Source of the DNA: Strigamia acuminata
Lineage: Eukaryota > Arthropoda > Chilopoda > Geophilomorpha > Linotaeniidae
Reading direction: 5' to 3'
Length of the DNA stretch: 64,000 nucleotides
Assembly: GCA_949358305.1 (NCBI GenBank)
Contig: OX442320.1
Span: 3,860,259 to 3,924,258 of the forward strand
A program made the position numbers and the translations under genes. Within the stretch, counting starts at the first letter, position 1; each line of letters begins with the position of its first letter. Below are positions 12,525 through 25,039 of this stretch, piece after piece. The notes beneath the pieces are model-generated. The model saw nothing but the letters and a program-made list of their open reading frames with translations, had not been told where the DNA came from and did not search any database.

Positions 12525-12830
12525 TCAATGATTTTTAGACGATTTTCCATGATTTTTTGATGATTTTCGATGATTTTTGTTAATTTTCAAAGATTTTCTG
12601 ATGATTTTCGATGATTTTCAATGATATACGATGATTTTTCGATAAATTTCGATGATTTTCAATGATTTTCGTTAATTTTCAATGATTTTTCGATGATTTT
12701 CGATGATTTTTTAATGATTTTCGATGATTTTTTAATGATTTTCAATGATATACGACGATTTTCAATGATTTTCGATGATTCTCAATGATTTTCAATGAAT
12801 TTTCCATGAATTTTCAATGCATTCTCAATT
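12525..12830. repeat. Minisatellite of GATTTTCGAT / GATTTTCAAT units
   Basis: Units of roughly 9-10 bp, often doubled to 18-20 bp, run without a break from the preceding island. They degrade after about 12800. Confidence 0.85.
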
Positions 12831-13500
12831 AATTTATGAGTCCGAACCAGTTTAGTGCTTTTTCCCATCGTTTTTAAGCCCACAAAAGCAGACAAAACAC
12901 CTTAATCCTCGGTTTTAAACTCGCAGCTAAAAGGATTTAGCGGAACCCAACTGGGAAAACGATCGAGGTCAAAGTTGAGGCTGCCAGCGGTCACGTGACC
13001 CGAGCAGTGAGTCGCACGTGGGCAGAGATATTTTACAGATTGATTTCCCCGACCGCGCCAGATGGCCAGATGAAAGACAAGTGAGCATCAGGTTGCACGT
13101 GGTCCATTTACAAAGGAAGACCTCCGACCAAGGGAGGGAATTAACTCACCCCCACATCACGTGCATCGGCACATGGGTTTCATTATGATACGACGCTCCC
13201 TCGCGGTCCCTCCAATTCCCAAAAGCGCTGTTTGCGAGCGCTTAAGCACAAGGACAATTTTCGCTGACACTCCCCGCAATCATTTTCTCTTCCCCCTCAC
13301 ACATGCAGTGAAATGCTGCACACAAGAGTGGACCTTGGCCGGCAAGGTCGTTCTGGAAAGTCAGGCGCACGACGAGTTGTGTTTGTTTTTGTGGTTTTGT
13401 TTTGTTTTGGTGGATTTGGTTTTGTTTTTGTTTCATTAAAGTTGTCAAGTTTTGGATTAAATTGTTGGGATGTGATGATTTGGGCGTCAATTTGCGGCTT
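12830..13500. other. Complex-sequence island between arrays
   Basis: Non-repetitive, GC-richer DNA with several CACGTG/CACGTGG motifs (about 12990-13170). Short ORFs lie on both strands without recognisable domains. Possible cis-regulatory DNA; no gene called. Confidence 0.25.
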
Positions 13501-14260
13501 TTGATGTTTTTTTTGACCTTTTTTGACGTTTTTTGATGTTTTTTGATGTTTTTTGATGTTTTTTGATGTTTTTTGATGGTTTTTATTGATTTTCCGATGG
13601 TTTTTGATGTTTTTTTATTGGTTTTTCGGTGGTTTCATGGTTTTTATTTAGTTATTGATAGTTTGTTGATGTTTTTGGATGGTTTTTTCATGTTTTTTGA
13701 TATTTTTAAATGTTTGTTGTTGGTTTTTCGATGATTTTTGATGTTTTTTGTTGGTTTTTCGATGGTTTCATGGTTTTTATTTAGTTATTGATGGTTTTTT
13801 GATGTTTTTTGATGTTTTCTGATGTTTTTGATGGTTTTTTGATGTTTTTTTTATGTTTTTTGATGGTTTTTGATGTTTTATGGTTTTAGATGCTTTTGGT
13901 TTGTGTTTTTATGATTTTTGATGGTTCTGGTTTGTGTTTGATTGATGCTTTTGGTTGTGTTTCGTCACTTTTTATGCTTTTGGTTAATGTCTTTTATGAA
14001 ATGATTTTTGATGCTTTTGGTTGGTGTTTTTTTTTAGATTTTGATGCTTTTGGTTCGTAATTTTAAAAGTTTTTGATGCTTTTGGTTCGTATTTTTAAGG
14101 TTTTCATGCTTTTGAGTTGTGTTTTGATGGCTTTAATGGCTTTTGGTGCTTTTGGTAGGTGTTTTTGTAATTTTTGATGGTCTTGGTTTGTGGTTTTATG
14201 GTTTTTAATCAATTTTTGGAGGTTTTAAATTTTTTTTTTTATTTCTTATCAGTTTTTTGG
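13500..14260. repeat. 10-bp and ~20-bp T-rich array (TTTTTTGATG)
   Basis: Perfect 10-bp TTTTTTGATG units at about 13505-13575 pass into longer GATGCTTTTGGTTTG-type units to about 14200. Confidence 0.85.
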
Positions 14261-14619
14261 AATTTTTTGTGCTTTAAAGCCTGTTGGGTGTGTATTAAGT
14301 GAAAGAAGGACAGAAAAAGAAAATTAATTTTTTTTTTTTAGATTTATCTTCATTTTTTGATGTATTTTTTTCTGCACAATTCAAGGAACTATTCGCTTCA
14401 GTGGTTCATAAACTTCAAACCATGTCAACAACATTTCAGCTTTTCTGCCTTTAAAAAACTGACTGAAAAATCTGGAGGGAAAAAAACGTTCACAACACAT
14501 AATTTAGTAAATATTTCGAAATTCATGTAACCACAAGAATTCAAAAATTACTTTCATTCAAAGTTATCTCAATCTAAATCTAAAATTTCATTTTTGAACA
14601 TCAAACTTTTTTGTTGTTG

Positions 14620-15290
14620 TATGAAATTGTAGTTTTGCCTAAATTGCCTTTTTTTCCTTTCTAAAATTGTACATTTTACTGCCAATATTGCTTTTTTCTG
14701 CCTGAAAATTGTATTTCCTGTCTAAAATTTAAATTTCCTGCCTAAAATTTAAATTTTCTGCCTACAAAAAAAAGCATTTCTGTGCCTAACAAATGCATTT
14801 CTGCGCCTAAAAATTGCATTTCTATGCCTAAAAATTGCATTTCTATGCCTAAAAATTGCATTTCTATGCCTAAAAATTGCATTTCTATGCCCAAAAATTA
14901 AATTTCCTGCCTAAAAATAAAATTTTCTACCCAAAAGTTATTTTCTACAAAAAAAGTATTTTCTGCCTAAAAATTGCATTTGAGCCTGAAAATAAACCTC
15001 AAAATGACTTTTTATGCCTAGAATTACTTTTTTGTGCATCAAAATACTTTTTTTCTTACCTAAAATTGCATCTTTGTGAACGAAATTGTATTTTACTGCC
15101 TAAAACTGTATTTCCTGTCTAAAACTCCATTCCATTGCCTAAAACTGTATTTAACTGCCTAAAACTGTATTTCAACGCCTAAAACTGTATTTCACAGCCT
15201 AAAACTGTATTTTACTGCCTAAAACAGCATTTTACTGCCTAAAACTGCTTTTCACTGCCTAAAATCAAGCAGTTTTCTGTCTTAGATTAC
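14620..15290. repeat. 20-21-bp minisatellite (GCCTAAAAATTGCATTTCTA)
   Basis: Units are best preserved at 14790-14890. They drift into a related TGCCTAAAACTGTATTTCAC variant at 15090-15250, so one ancestral unit produced two subarrays. Confidence 0.88.
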
Positions 15291-15479
15291 ATTTTCCTCC
15301 CTAATTTTCCACTTTCAAGCTTTAAAATTCCTTCTCAGGTCTAAAACGCCTTCTCAGGTCTAAAACACCACTTTCTTCAGTCTTCACCCATGCTTTAAAT
15401 TCGCATCTCACAAACACAAAACCCTCTCCAACGAGCCTAACCAAAATCAGCTTTCTAAAGCGCACACATTTTTTCAATC

Positions 15480-16010
15480 CTTCAAACCTCACTTGAGAAA
15501 CAAATTCGCCATCTTTTCAATTGCACGTGTCGCCATTTATGCATGTCTGCTAATTGGACACATTAGGCGCATATGGGTTCGTCAACGACACCGGTCGTAA
15601 CCAATTATCGAGCAGAGCTCAACCAGATCTCGTTACAAACCCCTCACATCCCATATGTGTTATTAATTACACAATAAATGGACGGAGGTGGACTTGCGGC
15701 TCATTCCCCAGCGCAGAAAAACCCATTATACTCTTCTGCAAGTATCGGATGACCCAAGGTGTGTCAGGAAGAGGAATCTCGGCATTCAGCTGCCACTAGA
15801 AAAGGACGGAAGTTGCTTCGCATCCCCACGCCCGCATCCGATTCGAGGACCCACCCTCGCACGTGCATTTATTCAGGTAACACTTCCGGATGATTTAAAA
15901 CGTATAAAAATCCAAACAAAACTAGTTTTTTTAATTCCAATTTTTGACAACGAGCGGCATTGTACACAGTTCTGCGAATAGCCCATACTGAGGCCACATT
16001 CAATCACTGA
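15480..16010. other. Intergenic island without a recognised gene
   Basis: About 500 bp of complex sequence. ORFs of 81 and 97 codons overlap on the plus strand but show no domain, and codon usage does not favour either. Confidence 0.25.
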
Positions 16011-16215
16011 TGATGGTGATGATTAGAAGTGTTTTATTTCACAAAATATACAGTTTGAATGGACGAGAAAGGATCATACATTAATTGCTGATTGGATTAT
16101 GTGTTCTGTACTTGATTCGCATTCGTCTCAGTTTACGGTGCATTGCTTTTCGCTTAACGCATTCCGAAAGGTACGGTATAGCATTTCGCAAAACCTGATG
16201 CATTTCAAAATACAA

Positions 16216-16754
16216 TAGGTGCGTTCAATCTTAAATGGATTTCAGAAATACTGATTTTCTTGATTTTCAGAAATCAAGTAAATTGGATTTCAAATTTGAA
16301 CGACCTTAAAATTTCCAAAATCCAATTGTTGCGCATGCGCAATTAGAACCGTTGGAAAACTACCTGTTTATAAGTGTGGCTGAAATATCGCAATTTTCCC
16401 ATGCCATAATATGGCGAAACATTTAGATATGGTCGGCCGCGTTCGAGAGCTCAAACGCGGCCGTAATACCACGATTGTCCCAATAGCAATTGCAATTGCA
16501 ATTTTTCCAATTGCAATTTTAAAATTGCAAACAAAAATAACTGCTCTGATCGCTCTATGTGCAATTCAAGATGGCTGAAAATCAACTTAGAAGTCAAAGA
16601 AATCAAGGAAAGCAACCCTACACGTGCAATTCCCAAAATCGAATTTTCTGAAATCGGATTCGACATAAAAACCGTCATTTCCGGACTCCCGAAATCAAGA
16701 AAATCAAGGGAATCAGCAAAATCAGCAAAATCCATTTAAGATTGAACACGCCTA
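16216..16754. mobile_element. TIR element with AGG(T/C)G(C/T)GTTCAATCTTAAATGG ends
   Basis: The left end TAGGTGCGTTCAATCTTAAA and the complement of the right end (TAGGCGTGTTCAATCTTAAA) match over more than 20 bp. Both continue into GGAT and GATTTTCTTGATTTTC-type sequence. Both ends are flanked by TA. The interior has its own palindromes (CGGCCGCGTT...AACGCGGCCG, and AATTGCAATTGCAATTT runs). The ORFs on both strands inside it are not considered genes. A related half-element begins near 47884. Confidence 0.7.
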
Positions 16755-17223
16755 CTGCAATACATATAAATCCAATGTATTTTGAAACTTAAAGGTTTCC
16801 ATACTACACCTAGCTCTTATTAATATATTTTGGCCACTGGAAGTGTCATAAAGACATGAAAAACTGTTGACGTCATTCGAAGACAGGGACAAAACATGCA
16901 CTCATGTCAGCCATTTTATTACAAGTGAGATAAACATACAATACAGAACAAATCCTAGGTTTGCATGCTAAGGTGTCCTTTTTGGACCCGTGTTCACAAA
17001 AGAAACATCAAACAGGACAAATCTGGTTGCCAAGACTTTTCCACATGCAAACAGGCCGCCATGTTCGGATTCTGGAACTAGTTCTAGAACTGGATCCAAA
17101 TCCAGGTTTCATTGAAACCATCTGATTGACCAGACGCAACATCAATTGCTTCAGCTCTGTTCACACGTCCCCTACAGTAGGAACACACTCTGCGTTGCGT
17201 TGAACTAATTTTTCCTTGCGTCT

Positions 17224-17410
17224 AGCGTGAACACAAGGAATTTGCTTCACTTTAGCAACGCCCGTTTTAGCGACACCGTTTTTCAACCTAATTAAACCTA
17301 ACCTAGCCTGACCTAGTCTAACATAACCCAACCTAGCTAAATCTAAGCACCTTAAAAACGGCGTCGCTAAAGTTTAGGCATCCGAACACAAGTGTGAACC
17401 TAGATTTACA
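17224..17410. mobile_element. Hairpin element with a telomere-like spacer
   Basis: Arms TTTAGCGACACCGTTTTT (17266-17283) and AAAAACGGCGTCGCTAAA (17354-17371) are near-perfect inverted repeats. They enclose about 60 bp of degenerate CCTAA/CCTAG motifs similar to arthropod-type telomeric repeats. Similar pieces occur at about 33580-33650 (TTTAGCGACGCC, then AGTTAGGTTAGGTTTAAG) and, for the GTTCACACTTG flank, at about 50882. It is probably a dispersed MITE. Confidence 0.5.
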
Positions 17411-18060
17411 CAACCGGTCATTCAATAATGGCAATAATTCCAACAGCTCTTGCAGTTTTCGCGCTACGCAAACTTTATGTACAAAGTGTACAAACTAATT
17501 ATGACACACAAAAGAATAGGTAGAAAAAGATCATCAGTTAATGCATTAATACTACATAATCGCCATTTTGATTTGTGTAAATTGAGGTTTTGGTTTTGGT
17601 ACCCACGGTCCGTTATGAAAAGATAAACCAAGGTCGTTTTGGGATTCGGACAAGTAAACTAGTTTGTCATGTCTGAAGATTTGGCGTCTTAAGGCGTCTC
17701 TGCATCCAGTCTCTGTGTCTCTCTGTATCTCCACCCAAGCCAAGCCAGAACCAGATTTGCAACCTGTCACCCAAAAGCCCCTTGGGGTGAGGAGGGGTCG
17801 GACCCGTGTGACCCGCCACGCGCGGGCGCATGAGGTTCTCACGACCCACACTTTCACAATCAGCAGCGCTTCGCATTTGATCTTCATATTTCCCAAGAAA
17901 CCCAAGATCACATACTTAACCTTGGTGAATTAAATTCATATGAAAACTTCACATGCTGGATTGCTCAGATTCTCTGGTTAAGCAAGGAAGAATTGACTGC
18001 TGTTGGGTTAAACTAATTTAGAAATCAATTAAAAGAAATTAAGCAAAATTAATTTCAAAA
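17410..18060. other. Unannotated DNA with overlapping spurious ORFs
   Basis: ORFs of 119, 89 and 69 codons overlap here on both strands (17552-17933). None has a recognisable domain, splice signals or a paralogue in the window. No gene called. Confidence 0.25.
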
Positions 18061-18720
18061 AGAATGAAAAATATATTTTAAATGGTACCAAAAATTAAAT
18101 GAAAGTGCCTAAAAGCAATTAAAAGTGCCCAAAAGCAATTAAAAGTGCCCAAAAGCAATTAAAAGTGCCCAAAAGCAATTAAAAGTGCCCAAAAGCAATT
18201 AAAAGTGCCCAAAAGCAATTAAATTTGATCAAAATCAATTAAGTGTCCAAAATCAATTAAATTTGATCAAAATCAATTAAAAGTGCCCAAAATCTAATAA
18301 AAATAGAAAAAAAGTAAATTTAAATGGCCAAAATCAATTTTAAATTGCCAAAATCAATTTTAAACTGCCAAAATCAATTTTAAATGGCCAAAATCAATTT
18401 TAAATGCCCAAAATCAATTTTAAATTTGCAAAATCAATTAAATGTGTTCAAAGTTAATTAATAAACGTCAAAAATCATTTTAAAATGTCAACTATCATTT
18501 AAAATTATCCAAATCAACTAAAAAAGCCCAAAATCAACTAAAGCCACAAAAAACACCAAAAGCAAACTCAAAGACATCCAAAATCAACAAACAAAACACC
18601 TAAAATCAACTAATCAATTTTAAATGAAATTTGAAACACCAAAAACAAACTCAAAAACATCCAAAATCAACAAATAAAACACCTAAAATCAACTAATCAA
18701 TTTTAAATGAAGTTTGAAAC
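18060..18720. repeat. 20-bp minisatellite (AAAAGCAATTAAAAGTGCCC)
   Basis: Perfect 20-bp units at about 18105-18220, then variant units based on CAAAATCAATTTTAAATGGC. A longer duplication of about 90 bp (AAAACACCTAAAATCAACTA) lies at 18590-18720. Confidence 0.9.
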
Positions 18721-19559
18721 ACCAAAAACAAAAATCAAAACACTTTCACACTCAATTATAACATTTATTATTTTGGCAAATTCGGCGTGCCATTTACTAT
18801 CTACCATTTACTATTCATTTTATTCCACTTTCCAATCCTGCCAAACAAAAAACACTTCCCCTACTAAGCATCTCTGCCATTCCCAATGACGCAACACTCC
18901 ACACCCACCAAACGCCATTAACATAACCATACATCACCATGACGTCATTTATTCAAGCCCCGCTATCCCCGTGAGCAAGGGGGTCGCCCTAGCACTCCTT
19001 ACTTCACCTTTGTTGACTCGGTGTCTACTTTCCCACGGGTTGACATCCAATAGAGGGCAAGCCATGTACCTGTGATGCGATTCCCAACAGGTGTACAACC
19101 CCGTTACAAACGGCTTAGCCGAGCGAGGCAAAAAGCAAATACTTTTTGCTCAATCGTGGTAGGCGGAGGCCATTTGTGTTTTTTCCCTCGGCCGGAAGAT
19201 GGCGATTAGCTGATAGCAGTAGTACTGTAATGGTGCATGGCGGTTAATCATTCATACAGGTGTAACTTGGGAGTAAAAAAGCGAGTTCAAGAAACCAGTG
19301 GAGGGAAAAAGCGAGAGGATGTTGATAATTATGGCGCCAATTTGTGGTTTGAGGAGAATGTAAGAAGTAAAAAAAGACAAACGGATCCAAATTAGGGTTA
19401 TTTAGGTATTTATTGAGGTTTTTAATACATAGAAAAACAAGTAACGTAACAAGTTTGATACAATTTCAATTTATCACAGAATGAGATCAACGATTCATTT
19501 TTGTACACCGGAAAGTTAACGGTAGAAAAGAAACGATAGACAGTAGAATCCGTGCCGTA

Positions 19560-19800
19560 GTCGAAAAATACACCTTCTCGGACACTCCGCTAGAGCACGG
19601 CGTGAAGCCGAAGATGATCCCAAGTTCAGATCATGCGACCCTAAGACCACGATGTCATATCCGCAGTTGAATGCCACAAAGGACTTATATCGGCGGCCTA
19701 AATTATCTAGGGTTAATTTAATCAAATCTAACGTGCAATCGGAGGTTTTATAACAAAATCTGTCATCACAGGTTCAGGTGAACAACTGATTCATGCCGAA
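19560..19800 (-). pseudogene. Decayed dispersed repeat shared with 26.77-26.87 kb
   Basis: On the minus strand this block shares CCTGAACCTGTGATGACAGA / TTTTGTTATAAAACCT and CGGATATGACATCGTGGT segments with the remnant at 26765-26870. Both read GYDIVVL and EPV(M/V)TDF(V/A)IK. This copy contains stops. It is probably a relic of the same transposon or repeat family; the protein family of this part is not certain. Confidence 0.5.
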
Positions 19801-20437
19801 GACATAACGTGTAAGGCCGATTCTATACTTCCACATCTCGCTCATAATCTCGGTCTCGGAGATCTCCGTTTTTTTTAGTCTTAGGATCCCAGTCTCAGAT
19901 TTCATTATTACGAGAACATTTTTATTATTTCTCTTAACGGCTAAGACCTTTAATGTTCACTTTACGTTCCTTTGTGCCATAAAAGCACGTTGTAAAGTTT
20001 TTTTACCCTAAAAAATGTCGGTTTTTTTCAAAAGCTCGCCTGATAGCGCGTCTCGGTCTCGTACGAGATCTCGTCTCGGAACCTTCTGATCTCGTATCGG
20101 AAAACCGAGACTTGAAAACGGCCGAGATGCTGGAAGTGTAGGCCAAAGGTGTACAGTACATAAGTGTATCCTCCACTACAGCACTGGATGGAATGTGAGA
20201 AAACGTTATTCTTAACGTAAAAGTCACCCAAAAACGTTACAAAATAGTGTTAGAAAATATAATGAAAATCGTATAAGTGATACATCATCGATTTCTTTTC
20301 AGAACATCGATGTTTCCAGTCAATTTGCAGACCCAACTTAAAAATTCCTGAATAAGCCTAACTTCCATAGGTTAACATAGAAAAAAAATGTACATACACA
20401 AAAATCGTAACAAAACAATAAACATTTTCAACAAAAA

Positions 20438-22228
20438 TCACCACGGACGCCACGGGTCACCGGAATTCTCCAATTCTTCCTCGTCCGGTGGGGTCTGTGG
20501 ACTGTCACTACCACTACTGGACACCGACAAATTAGTGGACAGGTCTTCGGCCACGTCACAACTTTCCACGTTCTTGTCGTCGGACGAAACTTGGACACTC
20601 AGAGGTTTGTCGGACGGGGTCAGCGGGACCGAGGACGAATAGGATGAGACAAATGGAGAGTTGGACGGAACGAAGAAGACGACGTCGCCTCCTGGAAGCC
20701 GGGTGGGAATCAACTGGAGACCCCGATAGTTCCTGCGAAGTTCCGCGGTGGACAGAGCGGCCATCGGAATGCCCAGGTTCACCGATTCGTCCGAAATGGC
20801 GTCGAGGCCCCCGAAGTTGTTGCTTAGGTGCGAGATGAGGCGCTGTTGGACCGCGGTGTCCACGGCGGGGGATCCGGACAGGAATCGGGACACTTCGGCA
20901 ACACATTCTCCAAAACCCGCGCGGTATTTGGACATGATTTGGGGATTGGTGGCCATGGTGAGGGCCATTTGTTGTCTTTGGAGATTCTGGAGGTATTTTA
21001 CGGTCATTTCCAAGATGTCTGCCTTTTCGAGTTTGGAATGGCGAGATGGCTGGAATGGAGGAAGGAACTTGGTTTTAGTTTATTGGTTTGGGTATTTTTT
21101 GGTGGGTTTTGGTTTGGTAGAGTGATTTTGATCTAAATTCGTGATGTTTGGAGGTTTTATGCAAGGTTTTCTGTTTCTAGACCGTTTGTTTGGGTTGTTG
21201 GTGTAACAAGTGTACTGGGATTTGAAATGTTCTGAAATTGCTACTTTTCACGGACTCAACTCAACCGAATAATTGTTAATATAATTATAATATCCAGTAA
21301 TTCATGCTGTTTTAATCTGTTTGTAAGTTGTTTGTGTTTATTTTTTCTTGTTTTCCCATTTCCAGATCATTTGTTTGTGGTTTGTTTATACAATAATTTG
21401 AAATAAAATTTAAAAGGTATATAAAAATCCACTAATTTATGCTAATTTAATAATGTGTCTAGCCTGTTTTCAAGGTAAGTTAATTCTAATTAATTATAAA
21501 AAAAATCGTTTTTTTTCTATTTCTAGACCAGTTATTACTTCTTTTTTTTATTTGGTATAACTATAACCAAGTCAAATAAAATTTGAAATATCATTCGAAA
21601 AACTAATAATTTCTTAAATTCCAATAAAAACCTCAAATTCCATTAATGTATGCTAATTTATTCACAGAATTTGTGAAAATAAATTCTAATTAATCAATTT
21701 TTCATTTTCCAGACCACAAATTTTTGTCCTTAACACCACAAGTGTACTAGAATTTGAAATCCCTAATTTACCCACCCAAAACTAAACAAAATCAACTCAA
21801 TCCATAAATTTATCCTAACCACTTCAACCAATTACAATTTATTAATCTTTTTCATTCCCCACACCACAAGTGTACTAGAATATGAAATAAATGTAATTTC
21901 CCAACAAAAACCCTCAAAACCCACTAATTTATGCTAATCAATGCAAATAGATACAGTTAACAGTGTAAATCCAACCCAAAAATACTAAATAAGACAAAAG
22001 TAGGTTAAAAAACACTTACATCTTTCCTGAGAGCTTCCAAGATGAGCGTCTTGAGTTCATTAAGACACTGATTAATCCGTGCACGCCTTCTCTTCTCCAT
22101 TATGGGTTTATTACTCTGAATTGAGAAATGTCGGAATGGTTTAGATTGGAACTGAGAGCGAGAGAGATTGAGATTGAGAGAGCGGGGTGAAGTTCGTCAT
22201 TTACCTTTCGGGATTCGGTAGGCTTCAT
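20438..22228 (-). CDS. HES-B: hairy/enhancer-of-split bHLH-Orange repressor
   Basis: Coding exons in transcript order are 22228-22205, 22115-22020 and 21049-20438. All introns are phase 0 with GT/AG boundaries, giving 243 residues. Exon 1 is MKPTESRK. The 96-bp exon 2 gives [20 protein letters not shown] and helix 1. Exon 3 opens with [20 protein letters not shown] and has an Orange domain ([20 protein letters not shown]), a Ser-rich acidic tail and a final WRPW. The basic region has the HES-type proline, so it should bind N-box or class C sites and recruit Groucho. It lies opposite in orientation to its two neighbours. Intron 2 (970 bp) is the long one here, while intron 1 is 89 bp. Its basic-helix 1 exon is closer to HES-C (QCLNEL, EALRKD) than to HES-A, suggesting B and C are the more recent pair. 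Confidence 0.93.
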
Positions 22229-22500
22229 TTTGCGCGAACACACTTGGCACTTGGCACTTGTTAACCGTGGGAATGGGGCGAATGAATTGCCGCTTCTGGA
22301 GCCGAGTTCCCACACCGTGAGGGGGAGATGTTGGCGGGCCAATGGGGGAGCTGCATCGGCGTGCGACTCGCGGAATCCCATTGGTTGTCGGCTATCAAAG
22401 CATTCCTCGCGTGTTTCAGCGGGACGTGGGTAAAGATGATAGATGTCGTCAGGTGCACGTGCCACGTATGGGTGGGGCGAGATCAGGTGGAAAATAAATA
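22229..22500 (-). promoter_or_regulatory. HES-B 5' flank with inverted CSL sites
   Basis: Within 90 bp upstream of the HES-B ATG lie CGTGGGAA (22266-22273) and TTCCCACA (22307-22314). This is an inverted pair with a 33-bp spacer, both members matching YGTGRGAA. CCAAT-type motifs occur near 22337 and 22378, and an E-box CACGTG at about 22455. Two more CSL matches lie upstream at 23070-23077 and 23168-23175. The orientation is that of a paired site but the spacer is about twice the optimum, so dimeric CSL binding is uncertain. Confidence 0.5.
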
Positions 22501-22519
22501 AATGTGGATGCACAAATAA

Positions 22520-22900
22520 AGGGTGGAAAATATTGATTTTTTTTATTTTTGTTTGGGTGGAAATCGGCCATTTTGGTTTTTTCTTGGATGGGAAATTACC
22601 ATTTTAGTTTGTTTTGGGTGGGAAATCTCCATTTTGATTTTTTTTTTTTTTTTTTGCTTAAAAATCGGCCATTTTGGTTTTTGTTATGTTGAAAATTGGA
22701 AGCAACCATTTTGATTTCTTGTTTTGTCATGAAAACTCCATTTTGATTTTTTCTTCAACTTATAAAATCCTCACATTTTGATTTTTACCGCCATTTTGAT
22801 TTTTATCACTTCAAAAAATTCAAAATCTGGCATTTTGATTAAAAAAATCGCCATTTTGACTTTTCGTGTTTTTGCAAAGTTTAAAAAGACTCCATTTTGT
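22520..22900. repeat. Array of CCATTTTG(A/G)TTTTT units
   Basis: Imperfect units around CCATTTTGATTTTTT and GGAAAT(C/T)GGCCATTTTGGTT lie just upstream of the HES-B 5' flank, followed by a poly(A) run at 22919-22944. Confidence 0.75.
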
Positions 22901-22944
22901 TTTTTTTCCCAAATAAATAAAAAAAAAAAAAAAAAAAAAAAAAA

Positions 22945-23520
22945 TTTATCATTCCTTTGCCAAAATTGTATTTCGCCTCTTGCCCAACGAAACACAAACA
23001 ACCGTCTCAAATTCGAATCGTCCATTTCCATTTTCACAACTCCACCACCGCCTCACAAACTCATAAACGTGTGGGAAAACTCCGCCTACCGGCCACCGCT
23101 CGAAACACTTTCTGGCGCGGGTGGGGGTCACCCAACAAAACCGGTTAACGCTGAAATTGAAGACATCCGTGGGAAACAAGAAAAACACAAAAACTCAACC
23201 AAAAAAATTAAAACAAATAAAAAAAACAAAAAAAAAATCACCAAATCCCCCTCCCCACCCCCCACCCCCCCAAAAAAAAAACCCCCAACTCACCTTAATC
23301 TCACCCACGTGACCAAGGACACACAAAACACCTTGCACGGACGAGTAACACCAAAAACCCCATCGATAATCCCTCCAACTCATCATCCTCCACACTCACC
23401 CGCACATCACGTAGACACGTACAACCCGTCACTCCCACAGTGACAGGCCCGACCCGTGGTGGAGCATCGCGAGCCCCCACGAAAACATTATTACGGTGCC
23501 GGCCCACACGAAAAGTCATA
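22945..23520. other. Complex and A/C-rich island upstream of HES-B
   Basis: Contains two CSL-like sites (23070-23077, 23168-23175), an AC-rich low-complexity block (about 23190-23290) and CACGTG motifs (about 23308 and 23408). Long open frames here are Lys/Asn/Pro-rich compositional artefacts. A candidate distal regulatory region. Confidence 0.3.
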
Positions 23521-23910
23521 TAATGCAGATATATTCAAATGGAAATACATTTACAATGTATAACCAATATATTTGAAATATATTATACATTCCACATCAC
23601 ACATTGAATAATAAACAAACTATAGTTTTAGATTACGTACAAACACTTCACCGACATTTTCAAGTGTTATAAATCCCACAATGCAATACAACTAATATTA
23701 ATAACAAACTCGTTCCATTAATCAACATAATCTCTAACACAGTAATTATTGGAATAAAAACTCTCTAACATGTATTGTACGAATATATACATCTGAAATA
23801 TACGATAAAAGGGGCCACTTGTGTGGTGCTCGAAATATTTGGAAAAAAATTATCTTTATTGTTGTCTAAAATAAATTTAGTTTCGGCAACAGTTAACTCA
23901 ATCACGCCCG

Positions 23911-24204
23911 GTATCTTGATGCTAAATCCGTACTGCGCATCCCATTCTGCGCAAACGATTTTCCAATTCCAGTTGTTATTTAGCAGTATTAAACCTAATA
24001 TTAGGCCTAATAAAGCAAAATTAAGGAAAATAAATAAAAATATTTTGATACCACGCCGTAAATTAATTTAATGATGAGTTTATTGTTGTTTATTTACTTA
24101 TTTTTAGCATTATTAGGCCTAAAATTAGGCTTAATAACAACTGGAATCAGAAAATCGTGTGCGCAGAATGGGATGCGCAGTATACGAATGTAGCATCAAG
24201 ATAC
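23911..24204. mobile_element. Inverted-repeat (hairpin) element, arms ~75-100 bp
   Basis: The left arm starts GTATCTTGATGCTAAATCCG and the right arm, read on the opposite strand, starts GTATCTTGATGCTACATTCG. Both continue through ACTGCGCATCCCATTCTGCG and ATTCCAGTTGTTATT, and then AGGCCTAATAATGC-like motifs. About 40 bp of loop separates the arms. It is a non-coding foldback element or MITE. Confidence 0.75.
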
Positions 24205-24880
24205 TGTAGTAAGTATCGCGAAATAAATCTCGGGGAGTTGATTTTGAGTGGGAAAAGCGCGAATTCGTTACCCGTTCTCGGGCGGATTTGCTACCCCTCG
24301 TTGAGAAGACAAAGCGCGCGCCATTGTCCATTCATTTCGGGTGGCGCTGGACGCGCTGGACGCCGGGCCACCTAATTAACGGCACCAATTGGTCACGGTT
24401 GCAGATGCACCAAAAAGAAGTGTCCAACCGTCACGGGTCGTAAACCCGACGACAAGGAACCCCTCGCGGTCATTAATCATTGTAGTGTTGGAGTGGACAG
24501 TGGTCAATGGGTTGAGAAACGCAGGTGCGAACAGTGTTGGAGCATCACTTGGGAGCCGGGCTTTGTTCTTGGCTCGCCGAAGGAGTGGTCAGTGACAAAT
24601 GAGTGGATGCCACCTTCGGCGGACCCCCAGCACCCCCAGGACACTTCATTTGGGGACGGGGGTCGCGAGGGACCTCGAATTGCAGGTGCAAAATGCAAAG
24701 TGCTTCGAGTGCGCACCTGTGAGCGCTTAATCCGCGAGTCACGTTAAAGTGCACGTTGGCGTTCGCGCTCGGTGCTAATCAACAGGTAGCGGACTAAGGG
24801 GATAGACAGATAGACAAGACACACTTTAGGGGGCGCTCGTGCGTTAATGCGCAAAATTGTTGCGTTTTTGCGTTTTTTTT
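24205..24880. other. GC-richer island with a CTCF-like motif
   Basis: Complex sequence with overlapping ORFs on both strands and no domains. TAGGGGGCGCT near 24827-24837 resembles the CTCF core. A homopolymer G run (about 24927-24938) follows. No gene called. Confidence 0.25.
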
Positions 24881-25039
24881 TATTTTTGTTTTTTTGGTGG
24901 TTTATGAGGTGGGGACTTTTTTTTTGGGGGGGGGGGGATTAGTGTCATGGGGGGGGGAAAGATTTATTAAATTGATGTGATGAAAAGGTTTTGAAGGACA
25001 GGTGGAATTGTTTGGTTAGGTTGTTTTTTTGTTGAAATT

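Noticed and set aside
22778-23443. 221-codon Lys/Pro/Asn-rich ORF upstream of HES-B
   Set aside because: Runs through a homopolymer and A/C-rich low-complexity sequence; composition explains it.
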